A stretch of DNA of 64,000 nt from Megalopta genalis (lineage: Eukaryota > Arthropoda > Insecta > Hymenoptera > Halictidae), in the NCBI RefSeq assembly GCF_051020955.1, contig NC_135013.1:29395802-29459801 (forward strand), given 5' to 3'. Shown here piece after piece: positions 34,919-48,509 of this stretch; the stretch's first letter is position 1, and every line of letters starts with the position of its first letter. The notes under the pieces were generated by a model. It was not told the origin of the DNA, ran no database searches, and worked only from the letters and a program-made list of their open reading frames with translations. The position numbers and the translations under genes were made by a program.

Positions 34919-37900
34919 TTAGAATGTTGATGCGTTGTGCCTGGATGAATTCCACGCGGTCCAAGGCTCCAGCATTGCGCGTATCATTATATATACAACC
35001 CATAAACAAAAAATAAATCCAAGAAAGGTAAAGGCACCGTAACTGTAAAATGAAATTCACATTATATAATTAACGATTGATCCGGTAACTATGTTCATAA
35101 GAAAAGTAGGTATCGTCGACATCTCTTACTTTGTAAGCCATGCGATGAACATTCCTAAACTAAGTGCCAGGAGGAGTTTATAATTAGCAAGTGATCGCAG
35201 ACTCAATCGAGGTGGTATACGTTCTTCGTAACCACTAGAAAGTCCGGTTTCCGTCCGTTTTTGTAATTTAATAACTTTGGTGGGTGGTTCCAAGATTTGT
35301 CGACAAATACTACCCAAGAAGCCTCGCTGGTGATACATAGTAGCTAACTTGTGTCGGTACTGTCGAAAGTATGTGACATTAAATAACTTTCAATTTATTC
35401 TTTGTTTATGAAAAAAGATATTCACAATCAACGTATACCTTCATATTTATATAGGCGCATTGATTGTACAAAAATCTAACTAATATAGTACACTCGTCGG
35501 ATCTCACTGGCTGTAACTCGGGATCTCCCAAATATTCAATGTATTTACACGTTTGTCTGTTGTACTGTATTGGTACAAACATGCCTGGCTTACTAGTATC
35601 GAAACTTGAATCCATCTGAGAAGTAAATGTTTTATAAAAATTTATCGATTGACTAAACCCTTGGAACACAACCAATATATTACCTGCGATTGATGACAAA
35701 AGGACGTAGATAGAATACTCTCATGATATTCTTGATCAGCTTCAATAGCTACTTGAGGAATATCCTCCACATTGATCTAAAGTCATATTTAAAGAAAACT
35801 CGGTATTTGACATAAAGAAGTATCGAACATTCGTTATATAAACAGTTACCTCAAAAATTTCGATTAATTGTTGCTGTGCATTCGCCAGGTACACAGGAAC
35901 TCGCCGACGTTCATCTATACTAATGTCATCTGAAGAATAATCTTCACCGTTGAAGAATTCCCATATTGCTAACAAAAGCTTCCTGGTTTTCCTTTTCTTT
36001 TCTAATGCGTCGATTAAACTTGTTGCTGTTAGATGTGCTTGCTTAATAGTATTTAATAAACAGACCACCTAAAAAAGAAATCGCAATTTCTAAACAATTA
36101 AACGAAACTATAATGATTACACAATATACATACCTGTGAGACAGTAGCCACTGAAAACATTGGTACATACTGGTATGTTGGTCCCTCCAATTCTAATATC
36201 TGTTGTCTTACTACAGAGGACCACTGATTTGTAGATACTCGACTTCTACTGAGTCCAACATCATCCATTAGACCCTCTACTTCACATATCATTTTTGCTA
36301 AGAGTGGTTGTGAAAATACCTATACATTTAAGTTTAATAAAATAATCAATCTACATTTATAATATATGTCATTGAATATGTCGTTTACATACTTTAGTAA
36401 CTCTGAACAGCATTAAGGCATTTTTTGGAGCTACTAAATCTGTTCTCATAAAACGTGGAACTAACTGCTGAAATATTGCTGTGTAAGCTAATAGATTATT
36501 TGCAACAAAAGGCATCCACCTGTAAGCATCATGTATTTTTCCCCTTTCTTCTTCTTCTGATTTACTGAAATAGTAATTAAAAAAGTGGTTAACTATGCTG
36601 TATCAATTATTTTTATTAAATTTTATACTTACCCTTCTTTAGTATACGATATTCCAGGGAAATACCGCCATGGTTGAATAAAGCTTAACCATGTCTCGAG
36701 AATTAATCGAAATGAACTATCTAAAGGCCAATGATGTATAGCTTTTCGGAGGAATGTGTAGATTTTTCCTTGGACAGAAGGTAAAATTATTCTGAAAATA
36801 TTTATATTTAATAATCTAAATAACTATGGAAATAAAAATTATTCAATATTAACGAATACCGTTTAAGTTCATCCATTGCACTCTTAGCACCTGTAGCACT
36901 ATTTGCAAATTCATGCAACGTTTTTATAAATGCTCGTACCAAACGTATGTGTTCTCCAGAATGAATACTATGCTGTACGTGGAATGAAATGTAAATGTAT
37001 GCTTGTGATAAAAATATTAAAAATTATAAACTTACTCTGCATGGGACAGACGTGGAGTAGGTCATGCCAAATCTTGTATTTAACTGACCATCTTCTGAAT
37101 ACTCTAGCCAAAAATCAAGAAAAACTTGAACTACAGTTTCACTTCTCCATACTTGTGGCAGACATTGTTGTTGGGGAACTGTGGAAGTGGAATTAGGAGA
37201 ACCAGGTGATAAAATAGATGTTCTCAATAGTCGTGGAGTTTGCAGCCTGTAATAATCTCTGGTTATAATTTTCAACTTACCAAACAAATAAATAAAGCTC
37301 TTAACTTATTCAACTTATCAAATAGGACAATTACAGTCATGTTAGTGTACCTCTTAGTTTCTGGTGACTGCACCAATTTTCTTTGTGGTGTTTTTCTAAT
37401 ATATGGAGGAATTATTGGCAAAACTGGTGAGTTGTCTGTAGGTAAAAAATGATATAAATAACAATGAGCTAATTGGACATAAACAGTTTCCCAATTTACC
37501 CAAACATTCTCTTGTTGTTGCACTTGCAACCATGGATTTGTCAAGTGATAAGCAAAGTGGAAGATGTAATATTCAAAGGGATCTATGTCTGTGTTAAGGG
37601 TCTTATCTGAATTCTGATGAATATATAGTTCTCAAATTATTTGAAGGATACTCATATTTAAGGAAGCTACAGAACGTGTACCCTGATCATCCCTAATTTT
37701 ATCTAGATAAAATGGTGGTATCACACCTTCCTCCAGCATAGAACGTATTTTTACCTAAAGTAGAACAGAAAAACTATTAAAACTGCTTTTATTTGCAGCT
37801 TTTGTGGATGTTTAGTACTCACCGGTAAATATAATACTGGAACATTATATTTCAAGTAACAATCTGGTAATAATTTGTAGCACAAAGAGAAAACTGGTCC

Positions 37901-38520
37901 CTGTGGATTAAGGAAGTCACAGAGTGTTTTATATTCTTGTGGATTCTTCTTAAAAGTGATACTGTGTAATCCCCAACCAATATCATCTATTATTCCAAAG
38001 AGTGAGTCTACCAATATTGGGAGTACATGTTGTAATTCTGTTGTACTGGACTCATCTATTAATGTTGCTATTTCTTTGCACCGTTGGACCAACGGTAAGT
38101 TCAAATACCTCTGCACTTTGATCTACACATACAATTTATGTAAACAGATAAAAGAAAATTATATATTAAACGATTTAATTTAATATACATATAGTTTAAT
38201 TTGAATATACTTTATTTTTTCTACAAGGCTTCCCAGGGACATAAGTACAGAATTTCGCATAAATAATACGATACAATATGCATTTGCAAATTGGTTTATT
38301 TATAAAAAGTTATACGTTGTAGTAATACATATAATAACTTTAAACAATTAATCATGTAGTTTTAAGGTAAAATATTAATTTTTAATCACATTTTAAATAC
38401 ACCGCTTAACATATTAGGTTAAGTATAGATTATATTTTTGTAACATTACAAAAATAAAGATTTTTAATACAAAAAATAATACATAATTAATACCGTAGCA
38501 ACGTCTGAAGATGCAGCCAT
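34919..38520 (-). CDS. SMPD4: Sphingomyelin phosphodiesterase 4-like (neutral sphingomyelinase 3)
   Basis: Fourteen minus-strand exons: 38494-38520, 37823-38122, 37652-37754, 37351-37588, 37036-37246, 36860-36972, 36633-36791, 36393-36564, 36134-36319, 35850-36068, 35684-35776, 35439-35615, 35130-35359, 34919-35042. They sum to 2352 nt, or 783 residues. Family landmarks in order are CDFLNPQGPVFSLCYKLLPD, NIDPFEYYIFHFA, VWRSETVVQVFLDFWLEY, HHWPLDSSFRLILETWLSFI, RTDLVAPKNALMLFRVTK, GDPELQPVRSDECTILVR and RLSLRSLANYKLLLALSLG. Two hydrophobic segments at the C-terminus (about residues 725-775) fit its tail anchoring in the ER/nuclear envelope. The family is reported to hydrolyse sphingomyelin and to associate with nuclear pores; no catalytic residues can be named from sequence alone. 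The first exon encodes only nine residues. The gene is head-to-head with LRRC28. Confidence 0.93.
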
Positions 38521-39594
38521 GTTTACGTTTGTTCGTTTTTTCACGAATTTTTAGAAATAACATTTAAACAACATTTACTCAGCAATTATGACTTGATTCG
38601 CGCCAAAGATGTCTACATAGTTCAAACAAATGTCTAAAACGTACACGCTCCAACTTCTACACCACCCTGGGCCGCAGTTTGTTAAGCAACCGAAGATGTG
38701 GACAGAAATTGCTCTGCTCTGATTGGCTGATAATTCAATGATAAGACAGAATTCACTGCGGATTGAATGCGCTGTAAAATGGTAGGGATGCTTGCAAAAG
38801 CTAAGGGAGGTAAAAAAGTCGTGGAAAATACCTACAGGTATTACTGTATGTATTATAAATGTGATTAAATTTGACATCAGCTGATAGTATGTATGTATTA
38901 TGGTGTTAGCCGTGCTTAATTTTGCATATGCATCAGTTGTCATGGATTTAAAATCTTTGGTAAGAACCGAAATTAAAAATGGATAAATACAAGAATATCA
39001 TAACGTATGAAATAATGAAAGAAATCAATTTTACATTCTATTGTTTCTAATATAGTCGTATATACTATCAGGCTCTTTGATACTATGTATTCATACAATC
39101 TTATATTGTGGATAGATTTGTTTAATAATAGTTCATTGTATATAAGTGAGTAAAATATATAAAATATCTGTCTGTTATATCTACTCTCTTTCATCATTGT
39201 TAGAGAAACAGTAAGTATATCTTCTGTATGTGACAGAGACTTTTAATTGTAGTAAACAGAAACACACATATTTTTAAATGCACACTAAGTATGTACACAT
39301 TATGACTTTCTTATGACATTATGTCGATAATGTAAATATTTATGAAATGTTCTAAATATGTAGTTTTAACATATATTTCTTGTATTAACAAAAACAAATG
39401 ACTTGTAATACATTGTGTTATTGTAAAACATAATCTCATATGGATGTTGCTGTATAATAGGTTATTAATACAAATCTTTCAAGCAGGCAAGTTATTTTGA
39501 GCATACCCTGATGGTTGGTTGCCAACCTCAGAAATTCAGAATCATCTACTTCAATTTAATATTTGAAAACTATTTTGATTAAATTCATTTAAAC
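38521..39594. promoter_or_regulatory. Shared upstream region of SMPD4-like and LRRC28-like genes
   Basis: 1.07 kb between divergent start codons. No convincing coding sequence is present. A 122-codon minus-strand frame (38575-38943) is hydrophobic and unlike known proteins. Both promoters must lie here, but no element can be placed. Confidence 0.4.
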
Positions 39595-41363
39595 ATGGAC
39601 TCAGATTCTGCAGAAATGGTGAATGAAATCAAAAACAAGGTAATATTGCATTGGAATTGTCGAGGTCTTGAGGAAATTCCTGAAGCAATAAGGTTTTATG
39701 GCAGTCATATTCAAGAAATATATTTGAAATGGAATAAACTTTCGACATTACCACCATGGATCATAGAACTGTTCAATGTTACAAATTTGTACATATATGG
39801 AAACTTACTCAAAGAACTACCTTCACAACTCTGTGACATGAGTCAACTGTTGGTTCTTGATGTAAGCGCTAACAAGCTAGAACAAATACCATCATGCATA
39901 AAAAATTTAATTAACTTGAAAAGTTTGACACTAAATCAAAATTTTATAGATGAATTACCAAGTGGTAAGTTTTTATACGTGATATTACATTCATAAAGTC
40001 ACATTTAATTTCATTCTGTATGCAATTTTTGTAGAAATGAATCAAATGCATAACTTGGAAGTTCTATCTATTTGTGGGAATAAATTCATTGCATTACCAG
40101 AATGGATTGGTTCTTTGCCTAAACTAAAGGAATTAAATGCAGATAATAATTGTTTAAAGGAATTACCCAATAGACTTACTTTATCACCACAGATATCACT
40201 AATTTCTGTGTGTTCCAACAGGTTGTTACATCAAATGAATATAAATAATTATTATATTTAGACAATTTAGTTTATTATAAATATTTTTGTTAATGTTATT
40301 GAATGCTTTCATTTTACGCAGAATAACTTTTATGTAGGCTAAGGTATTTACCACTAAATGGATTTGTATCATCTCCTTGCATTAAATTTGATGCAAATGG
40401 GTCTTTAAATTATTTATCTTATCCACTTCTTTATCAATTAACTTCTCGAAACCAAGACTTTCATACACATGGTCGAAGAAATATTTTAAGTTATGGGTGA
40501 GTTTTTATCTAATTGCAATACATATAAATTAATGTAAAGTAATACCTTAGTGCTCATTAGGTTTATGAAGGTATTTAAATATTTTAAGATAATCATAATA
40601 CAATTTTTTATTCTATTCAAATTTCCAATAAGAAATTCACGCTTGTATCTATAAATACATAAGTATATACAATCACAGATGTTTCAAATCGCATTGTGAG
40701 AACACAGTATTACGTACAAATATAAAACTGAACATAAAAATAAATGCATTGCATGGAGAGGATACTGATTTTGCGATTGAATTACCGCGCCAACTTTTAA
40801 AAGTTCATAATATCCATGAAAATACAGTTGTTTCATTATGGGAATTAGCTTTAAAAAAAGCTTATACTGAAAGGTAACTACCACAGTATCATGCATCACA
40901 TTTTTCTCGTGGAATGTACCTAATGTTCTTCAATACTTTCATAAACAGAACCATTTATACTTAATTTTAGGTATAAGCACACACTTAACATTTCAACATC
41001 GCCTATAAATATAAATGTTCAGTACGAATCAATTACAACAAATGATCATGAAACTTCTGGCTTTAAATTGTATCCTATCAACTATGGTTCATGTAACTTG
41101 TTGATGAATGGACCTGTTAGTATCTGTGTACACTCTCAATGTCAACAGCCAATCTTCACAGAAGCTTGGGTTATTATTGGTATCAGCCACCATGTAGAAT
41201 CTATAACAACAGTTGCACTATGTTGCTGCAAAAGGTGAGATAAACCTTGTCTGTATGTTTGTATATAATATCAAAGATTTCATCTCAATTTTGCAGATGC
41301 GCTTCTGAATTTATTAAATATTCCAATATGATAGTCAGCCATGACTGGTATCATGTCAATTAA
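39595..41363 (+). CDS. LRRC28: Leucine-rich repeat protein, LRRC28-like
   Basis: Six exons: 39595-39964, 40035-40221, 40338-40496, 40679-40873, 40971-41234 and 41297-41363. They give 1242 nt, or 413 residues. Residues 15-185 hold about six leucine-rich repeats of the type LxxLxLxxNxLxxLPxxI (for example LYIYGNLLKELPSQL, LEVLSICGNKFIALPEWIGS). The rest matches the LRRC28 C-terminal region: IELPRQLLKVHN, a helical VVSLWELALKKAYTERYKHTL, then a small cysteine cluster (CVHSQCQQPIF ... ALCCCKRCASEF) that may bind zinc. The molecular function of this family is poorly known and it is probably a scaffold. The start ATG opens the conserved N-terminal segment. AATAAA at 41418-41423 can serve as the polyadenylation signal. 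The gene converges on UBAP1. Confidence 0.88.
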
Positions 41364-41497
41364 TGATACTTATTTTGTTTAATAGGTAATTCTGTAAATA
41401 TAATGTATAAAAAAAAAAATAAAAGAATTCCATATTTTTAAATTGGATTTAAAATTTGTTATAACCATTGTAACACTTGAAACATTTTTTAGTAGCA

Positions 41498-41499
<2 letters not shown>

Positions 41500-41544
<45 letters not shown>
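41500..41544. repeat. (AT)22 microsatellite
   Basis: An uninterrupted AT run of about 45 bp between the 3' ends of the LRRC28-like and UBAP1 genes. Confidence 0.95.
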
Positions 41545-41546
<2 letters not shown>

Positions 41547-41732
41547 TATAAAGACATGTATATCGATCATATCTTACAATAGTTGGTAATTTCAGTTTTT
41601 GTTATACAATAAAATAATCGGCAATATTTGTTTTGAAATAGCATGACCATTAGTTTATTTACTATTCCTTTGTGCAGTAAAAAAATTGATTTTAGACCAC
41701 TCTTTTCAATTAGTTCATATATAAGTTTGCAT

Positions 41733-43180
41733 TCAAGCGATAAGAAAATCTAAAGCTCTATCACGGTCGATGTTATATTTTAAAAGTGCAGCGGACGCTT
41801 CTTCTTCGGGAAAGCCTAAATCTCGTAAAGTACATAGATTCTCATAGTAAGCTTTGGCTTTGTCTTGATTGTATTCTGTGAGGGCAAGGGCCTTTTCTGC
41901 ATCCTCTCCAGACATTCCTACCTCCTCTAAAGATTGCACAGCCAACAAGTATTCCACAATCTTCTTATTATCTTGACCACCTAATTTGCGTATAGCGCGA
42001 GCAGCTCTTGGTAAAGGAAATCCCATATCACTTAAATGACGTGCTAACTTTTTGTCTTCCTCTGTTAAGTCCAGTAATAAATTTACAACAGTCTCTTCAT
42101 TTGTTACCACTGGCTCGTTTTGTTTTAATTCGTGAGAACTAGCATTAGGACTTTCTAAGTTTGGCCAAGGTTTCCAATCCTGTTACAGATAATATGTATA
42201 GTTTTTGACATATATAATCCCTGTAGTTTTATTTTCATAATAAATTATATTACCTCCATCAAAGGTCTTTCTAAGTCTCTTTGTAATTCTTGAACAATTG
42301 CAGATACACTACGGTGTTTAACTGTTTCTGTTACACTGTCTTCTTCCTGATCACTTGTTTCATTTTTAATATTATCATTTTTCTCTTCTGAATGAGTATC
42401 AGGACGATCATTAACTGTTAAATCTTTTAATATACTTTCTAATTTTGCTGGTGGTGCCCATTGAAATGAGGGTTGTAATACCTAAAAAATATGAATAAAT
42501 GACAATTTATTTTAATATTGTGACTCAGATCTGACAATTATGACTCCACATCCTGTTAACCTGAGCAAGTTCCTCCATATCATTTATTGTTTTTAATTCC
42601 ATATTGTCAAATGGGCTACTCGTATCATTATCAAAGTCAGCATAATCCAATCCATTTGTTTTTACATGATCTTGAAGATCATTTGCTGGTGGCGACAAAG
42701 GCTGCGGAGTAAGAATGGTTGTTTCAGGCACAGGTGCATTTACAGGTAGCTGTTTCGTGTTATCAGGAAGTGGTGGTGGTGAAGGAGGAGGACATTCTTT
42801 TTTTTCTTTCTTCCTTTTCTCATCTAAGCGTGTATGGCGTGCTTTGTTATTTGCTTGCCTAACTTTGCGCCATTCTGTCATCTGTAAATTAAATCTTTTG
42901 ATCAAAATTAATTTATTCTAGTATATTCTACATTTAAGTGTAACATAAAATTGATTTGAATTTCTCTAAATTGTAGAAAAAAATACTCAACCTTTTCAAG
43001 AACTGATCGTTCCAAAGTAAAATTATAAGTTAATTTTGACACATCAGGCAGCTTATTGTTATATACTGCTGGTAAACACACTTTTCGAGGAGGTTTATAT
43101 GCTTCTGCAATTTTAACATGAACTCCATCCATGTAAGATGCAACTAAATCACATTGCGCTGATACTGAGGAACGTGCCAT
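41733..43180 (-). CDS. UBAP1: Ubiquitin-associated protein 1 (ESCRT-I subunit)
   Basis: Four minus-strand exons: 42992-43180, 42561-42881, 42254-42481 and 41733-42179. They give 1185 nt, or 394 residues. The N-terminus (YMDGVHVKIAEAYKPPRKVCLP, YNFTLERSVLEK) matches the UMA domain that docks on ESCRT-I. A charged, proline-rich linker follows (ECPPPSPPPLPDN), with the conserved SPFDNMELKTINDMEEL. The C-terminal 125 residues form the tandem UBA-like SOUBA fold (LSDMGFPLPRAARAIRKLGG, LRDLGFPEEEASAALLKYN). UBAP1 is the endosome-specific ESCRT-I subunit that delivers ubiquitinated cargo to multivesicular bodies. The intron-2 donor (GTTAAC) is weak but needed for frame. It is the first of four tandem minus-strand genes. 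Confidence 0.93.
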
Positions 43181-43952
43181 ATTTCACAATCAAAAGATAA
43201 ATGTAACAGAAAAATAATTTGTCAAAACTTTCAGTCACAGGAAACATCGGCATCATAACCTCATATTTTTATATATATTATTTATTTTCATCTTCTTGGA
43301 TATTTTCTTAAACTTAATGTTGTATATTTTCTGAAATATACGTGAAAATCAACATATCTCTCACTTGAACAATTTATACTCCGTATAATGACCTGCGTTT
43401 GACAACTTACAGTGTTTTGAACTTTTAATGACTTTCAACACAGCCATATTGAATTTTGGTAAATACGTACAATCGATACAACGACTAATCGATAGCGTAC
43501 ATTGAAATTTTGACTTTAAATTACAATGGCGCGCTTTTTTAAAAAAGTGAATAAATGAGTCAAGGCATACAAATTTGACGAATTAAAGAAATGAACATTT
43601 ATTAACAATATATTCATTTTTAATAATAATAAATTAATATTTAATAACTAATGTTATTGTCAACAATAAAATCACAATCAATATATATATATATATATAT
43701 GTAAATATAACAATTATGGACACTTTCCATATACTTTCATGATTTTATATTTTTAACTATTTTAAATCTATCTATTACAATACATAGACACTTATTGACC
43801 ACATGAACAGATATCTGCTTGCTTTTTTTACAACATTTTGTACTCCACTGATAAGTATTTCTGTGGACATTATATATTGATGTAATCAATTTATCTCACA
43901 GATTTATTTATATAAATTATTTAATTAAACTAAAACTATTTCCTAAAAATTA

Positions 43953-44770
43953 TTATCGTATAGCAGATTCCTTCTTACTTTTATCTTCTTTTTGTACAAC
44001 AGATTCTGTATTCTTATTTTCAGGAATACGACTTGTATTTTTTATATTGTTAATGTGACTACTTACTATACCTTTCTGTAATTTCTGGCCCTCTATTGCT
44101 TTCATATATGCAAGGAAAGATGTCCAAACTAAACTACAAAGACTTACATAAATTACCCGGTTGTGTTCTGGTACCAAGAAGAAATTGATAGTTTGTAAAA
44201 TGGGCCATACACAAACACCAACCTGAAAATATATTATTATTATAGTATTCTCCTATTATGAATTTGCTATGTATATTCAACATTTATATGATAAAAATTT
44301 TACTTTATATGTAGGCAAAAACCTCTGTTTAACTTCTTGAATACACTCTGATACAGGTTTTAGTTCTAAAAGGTTTATACCAAAGAAGAAACAACACATT
44401 GCAGCAGGACTATAGGTAACTTGTTCTACTAAAGCCTGCGAAATAAATATTTCCAATTATAAATAATGCAACTTAATTGTGACATCAACTATTTTTTATG
44501 ATTTTAATATACTTTAGTAATAGCAGATTTAATATCTGATTTTGGCCAAAAATATGAGGAACATCTTATCCAACAGTAGAGGGTTGGAGCTACAAAAAAA
44601 CCACCATACAAGCTGAACCTCAAAGCTTGAATATAATTTAATTCCTCGTTTCCTGCGATTTTTTGTTGCAGCAAGCTTCCAGTAGGCCATATGACGGTAT
44701 AAGATGCCATTCCCCGTACGATCGGATATTTTTGCGATACTTCGCGGAGTTTTCCATAAAAAACACGCAT
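43953..44770 (-). CDS. Mpv17/PMP22 family membrane protein, MPV17L-like
   Basis: Three minus-strand exons: 44513-44770, 44304-44435 and 43953-44222. They give 660 nt, or 219 residues. The start MRVFYGKLREVSQKYPIVRG and GGFFVAPTLYCWIRCSSYFW, then EVKQRFLPTYKVGVCVWPIL and QTINFFLVPEHNRVIYVSL, follow the Mpv17/PMP22 four-helix pattern, including the family-typical WP..Q..NF..VP core. The last 45 residues are hydrophilic and lysine-rich and not part of the fold. Members sit in the inner mitochondrial or peroxisomal membrane and may form channels; substrate and organelle cannot be decided here. It resembles MPV17L/MPV17L2 more than MPV17 itself. Confidence 0.87.
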
Positions 44771-46646
44771 TTTTTATCGTCACTGAAATATAAAGTTCCG
44801 TTATTATCAATAAAATTCAATAAATACCTTAACAGATAAGATAATGCGAGAGAAAATATGAATTAATTCATTATGTAAACTTAAAAATCGAAGTTAATTT
44901 AAAATTTTAGTTAAACTTATATTCTTTAAAAATTTATTGACATTAATTTATGTATTACATCATTATTTATGTTTTCTGTTTAGAAAATTTTTTAATTACA
45001 CATCGTGCTTTTTTGTAGCACGTGACAAATAACTTTGGAGTAAACGATGCAGCGCGCCAAACAAGAGAGCGCGTGCAATCGATTGTTCAGAAATAGAGAA
45101 GTTGCACTTTCTATATATATGTACATTGATGAAGAACATTTACCCACAGCTTTGTTGCTTGACTTGTCATCGACTTGGATCTATGAAATTTTTCATACGG
45201 AATGGAATTGATAGCCTACCAATAACGTAAAGCCACTAAAATTCATGATGTAATACTTTCGCGGAATGTGTGAAACGTCTATCTTTCATTTTCTTTCGTC
45301 TCGCTCGCTGACACATTTTCTACGTGATCATACCTTCTTCTGATCAAAGGACGAAATGTCGACTACGTTACCGCGGTTTGTTCGAACGTGACGCGAGAAA
45401 ACTCGCTGCACCGCGAATTTGTACGAGGTAGCAATCTCGTGAGGTTGACACATTTGGAAATGATTCGCTACTACGGAAACACGCGCATACTGACTGAGGT
45501 GAGACTTATAAACGACTCCGCTACTGACGATGACGAAACTGGTCGATCCATTCTTATCTGTCCTTGGTAATTTCGTGTCTTTCGAGTGCAGTTTTCTCTG
45601 TTAGTTTGATATATCACATAAACGACTACATATTGCTACTAATTACGTATAATCCGACTACATATATCGATAATATAGGCATCAGACGACATGTAATAAG
45701 AGAGAACAGTTTATAGCACGCATGTGACGTCAGTGAATTAAATAAGGTATAGACCGTTGTTCAGTCAATGTAGATGAAATAGGGCACGATAAGGTATATA
45801 CGTTATAACACATCTGCCAATTAAAAATTCTTTTTCCTTTTTTCGTAATTATACAGCACATACAACAGCGTCGAAAAAGTGATTTTTTTATAATGTAAAT
45901 TATAGATTCTTGGTCTTTTCTGCTTGTACCATATTTTCACTTCTTTGTATTTTCCTTAAATAACTACATATTCACAAACTTAAGTAAACGTCATTGAATG
46001 CAATAACGAACGTATTATATACGATATGGAAAGTATATTATAAAAAGAGTATGAGTACATTAGTACTTATACTACATAATAAACCTTATTCATACTACGT
46101 GTGTTTACAAGTTTTGAATTCATATAATTATTAATGTAATATACACCTAGATTGGTTTGAATGATTTCAATCCAAAACTGTGTACATAAAAAATTACACA
46201 ATTCAATGAAATATGTGTATTGTAAAAACAATGCTAATCTTAATTCATTATTTATGAAATTATTTCTCTTATATGCAACAATCACAAGTGAACAACTTTT
46301 TTGTCTTGCATGCATATAAAGTTAGTTTGTACGCAGTTTGTAGATTACATTACAAACATTACATTATCCAATAAAAATTCAACAAAAATCGACCATGTAA
46401 ATATCTCTCTCTCTCTCTTTATTTTTGTAATTCTGTTCTATTTCCTCTACTTCTAATAATAAAAAAATACTGTATATATCCAATGATCGTTATTCACATC
46501 CATTCTTTAAAATTATATACATAGAACAGCCTTTGGAAATTGTCAACAAATTTTTTACGTGATTTTGCACATTATTGGCACTGTTCGATTTATACACCAA
46601 CCAGCCATTTAAACTATACAATTTCCTCATTTGAGAAAAGCTCAAC
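44771..46646. other. Intergenic region between MPV17L-like and E2F genes
   Basis: The half near 44.8-45.8 kb is the upstream region of the MPV17L-like gene; the half near 46.0-46.6 kb is the probable E2F 3' untranslated region. A (CT)n run with TTTATT, the reverse of AATAAA, lies near 46406-46434. A 60-codon plus-strand frame at 45388-45570 shows no recognisable family. Confidence 0.5.
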
Positions 46647-48509
46647 TCATTTCGCCGCAATATCAAATAAATCACAAATTCCTTCATTTTCACTAAGGTT
46701 AAAGTGATAATCCTTTTCGTTAGGTGGAGGACTTAACCTTACTAATGGTCCATAAACTGTAATCAAGAATTATAAAATTAAAAGCATATTTACAATTGGT
46801 TACATATCTATAAACTCTTACAAATTTCTTTACTTACTGTCTGAATAAAATTGATCAAACAGTTCTAAATCTTTGTGAGCAATATCTGAAATTATAATGC
46901 ATAATATGAGATGATATTTTATATAATATATTTATCTTACAATAACTTATGCTATCTTACCCGATGTACTAACATCGCGAAGAACAATTTTCGCTTCTAT
47001 TAATTCCGCATCTTCTTCTTCATCTTCATCTGATATAACAGGATCTGGTTTACTAGCTCCTTTTGGTGGTCTAAATTTGAGAATTGATTTATGAATGCTT
47101 ATAAATTTGTATATTCAAAAATGTATTGAAAGTTATGTTGTATGATCTATACCAAAAAAATAGATTTTTTCTCAATATCTATTTTTCCCCAAGATAGATC
47201 AGTTAATCTATGCTCTTTGCAGGTCAAAAATATTATTTTTCTATTTTTGATGCGAATAGAGCAATTATTTCTTATTCTATATAATTTTATTTACCTTCCT
47301 ACTCTTCTCTTTGGTTTAACATTAGTCTCTTCTTTCTTTTCTTCTTCTTCTTTCACCCTTTTAGTACCTTTTGCTTCTTCTTGTAATCTCATTTCTAATA
47401 TTTTGCTATCATAGGACTTAGCTAATTCTGGTTGAATCATATACACTTTAATTTCTTCTGTATTGCTTTTTAGAAACATTTCATAATTTACTTCTTTTTC
47501 CTCTTCCTCAGATATCTAATAAATAATAAAATACTATGCAAGGTAGAAAACTTGCACAAACATATAATTTATCGAAAAGAGAAAATACCTGCGATATATT
47601 TGGTACAGTTAATTCTGTATCATCAGGTGCTTGGATTCCTAATACAAAATCATCAGGAAAATTTTCCTTCACATCTTCATAACTGATGTATGCATATTTT
47701 CTATTAATTAAATCATTTTGTATATTTTTTATACTTTGTTGAATCCATTGAGTGTGCATATCTAGCAACTGTTCATGATCTTCTAGTTTTCTAATTTCAT
47801 CTTTTAAATCTGTCAATTTTTCACCTACTTCTTGTGTATTGCAACCTGGACCTGCACCTCTATTAATATATTTAAAATATTATTATTTAAGAAATGCAGC
47901 AGTCTAATTCAAGATTTATAAAACTGCATATGAAACATTTAATTAATAATGAACAATAAAAGAACATACTTCCATTGGATACTATTTTTACTTTTCTTTT
48001 CTATGAGTCCAATGCCTTCCAGCACGTTTGTAATGTCATAAATACGTCTTTTTTGCCGTACTTCTAAAATATCAGCAGCCTAAAAAATATAAGTTCATTA
48101 TCACATTTCAGCTGGTAAACTATAATCGACATTGAATGTTCTATTTCCTTTTAGGTTATGTAGGATAGCACGTTGAGATATCAAAATTTATAACACATTC
48201 GTTCTAGAACAACAAATTAGGATATCCTGCAGAGTGAACATGATCTTTAAAAAGGGAGTATTTGATTATCATCAGAAATACTGATTTTAGTGTTACTTGT
48301 TTCAAAGTTCCCGCAAGCTAGAAATGGCGTGTACGCCCGCGACAACTTAACCTAGCAGGTAGGTTAACTTTTTATATCGGAACTTTCACGAAGTTACTTA
48401 CTACTTTTAAGTCGAGGACACCATCCTTTGCTTTCTGCAATAAAGTAACAAAACGAGTTGTTAATAGGCCGAGGGACTTTTCAAATCGACTTTGTTGATT
48501 ATCTGCCAT
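46647..48509 (-). CDS. E2F transcription factor, E2F4/5-like
   Basis: Seven minus-strand exons: 48402-48509, 47970-48079, 47589-47859, 47295-47515, 46961-47070, 46838-46885 and 46647-46756. They give 978 nt, or 325 residues. Residues 8-75 form the winged-helix DNA-binding domain (FEKSLGLLTTRFVTLLQKAK, VRQKRRIYDITNVLEGIGLI, EKKSKNSIQWKG). A leucine-rich coiled coil and marked box follow (LEDHEQLLDMHTQWIQQSI, YISYEDV). The middle is a Lys/Glu-rich linker. The end carries the pocket-protein-binding transactivation motif DYHFNLSENEGICDLFDI. There is no cyclin A-binding N-terminus, so it belongs with E2F4/5 and fly E2f2: a DP-dependent regulator of cell-cycle genes, usually repressive with Rb-family proteins. 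It sits upstream of the MPV17L-like gene in tandem. Confidence 0.93.

Noticed and set aside
38575..38943. 122-codon minus-strand frame between SMPD4-like and LRRC28-like genes
   Set aside because: It is hydrophobic and of low specificity, lies in a promoter interval, and matches no family.
45388..45570. 60-codon plus-strand frame upstream of the MPV17L-like gene
   Set aside because: It is short, has no family, and lies in a promoter region.
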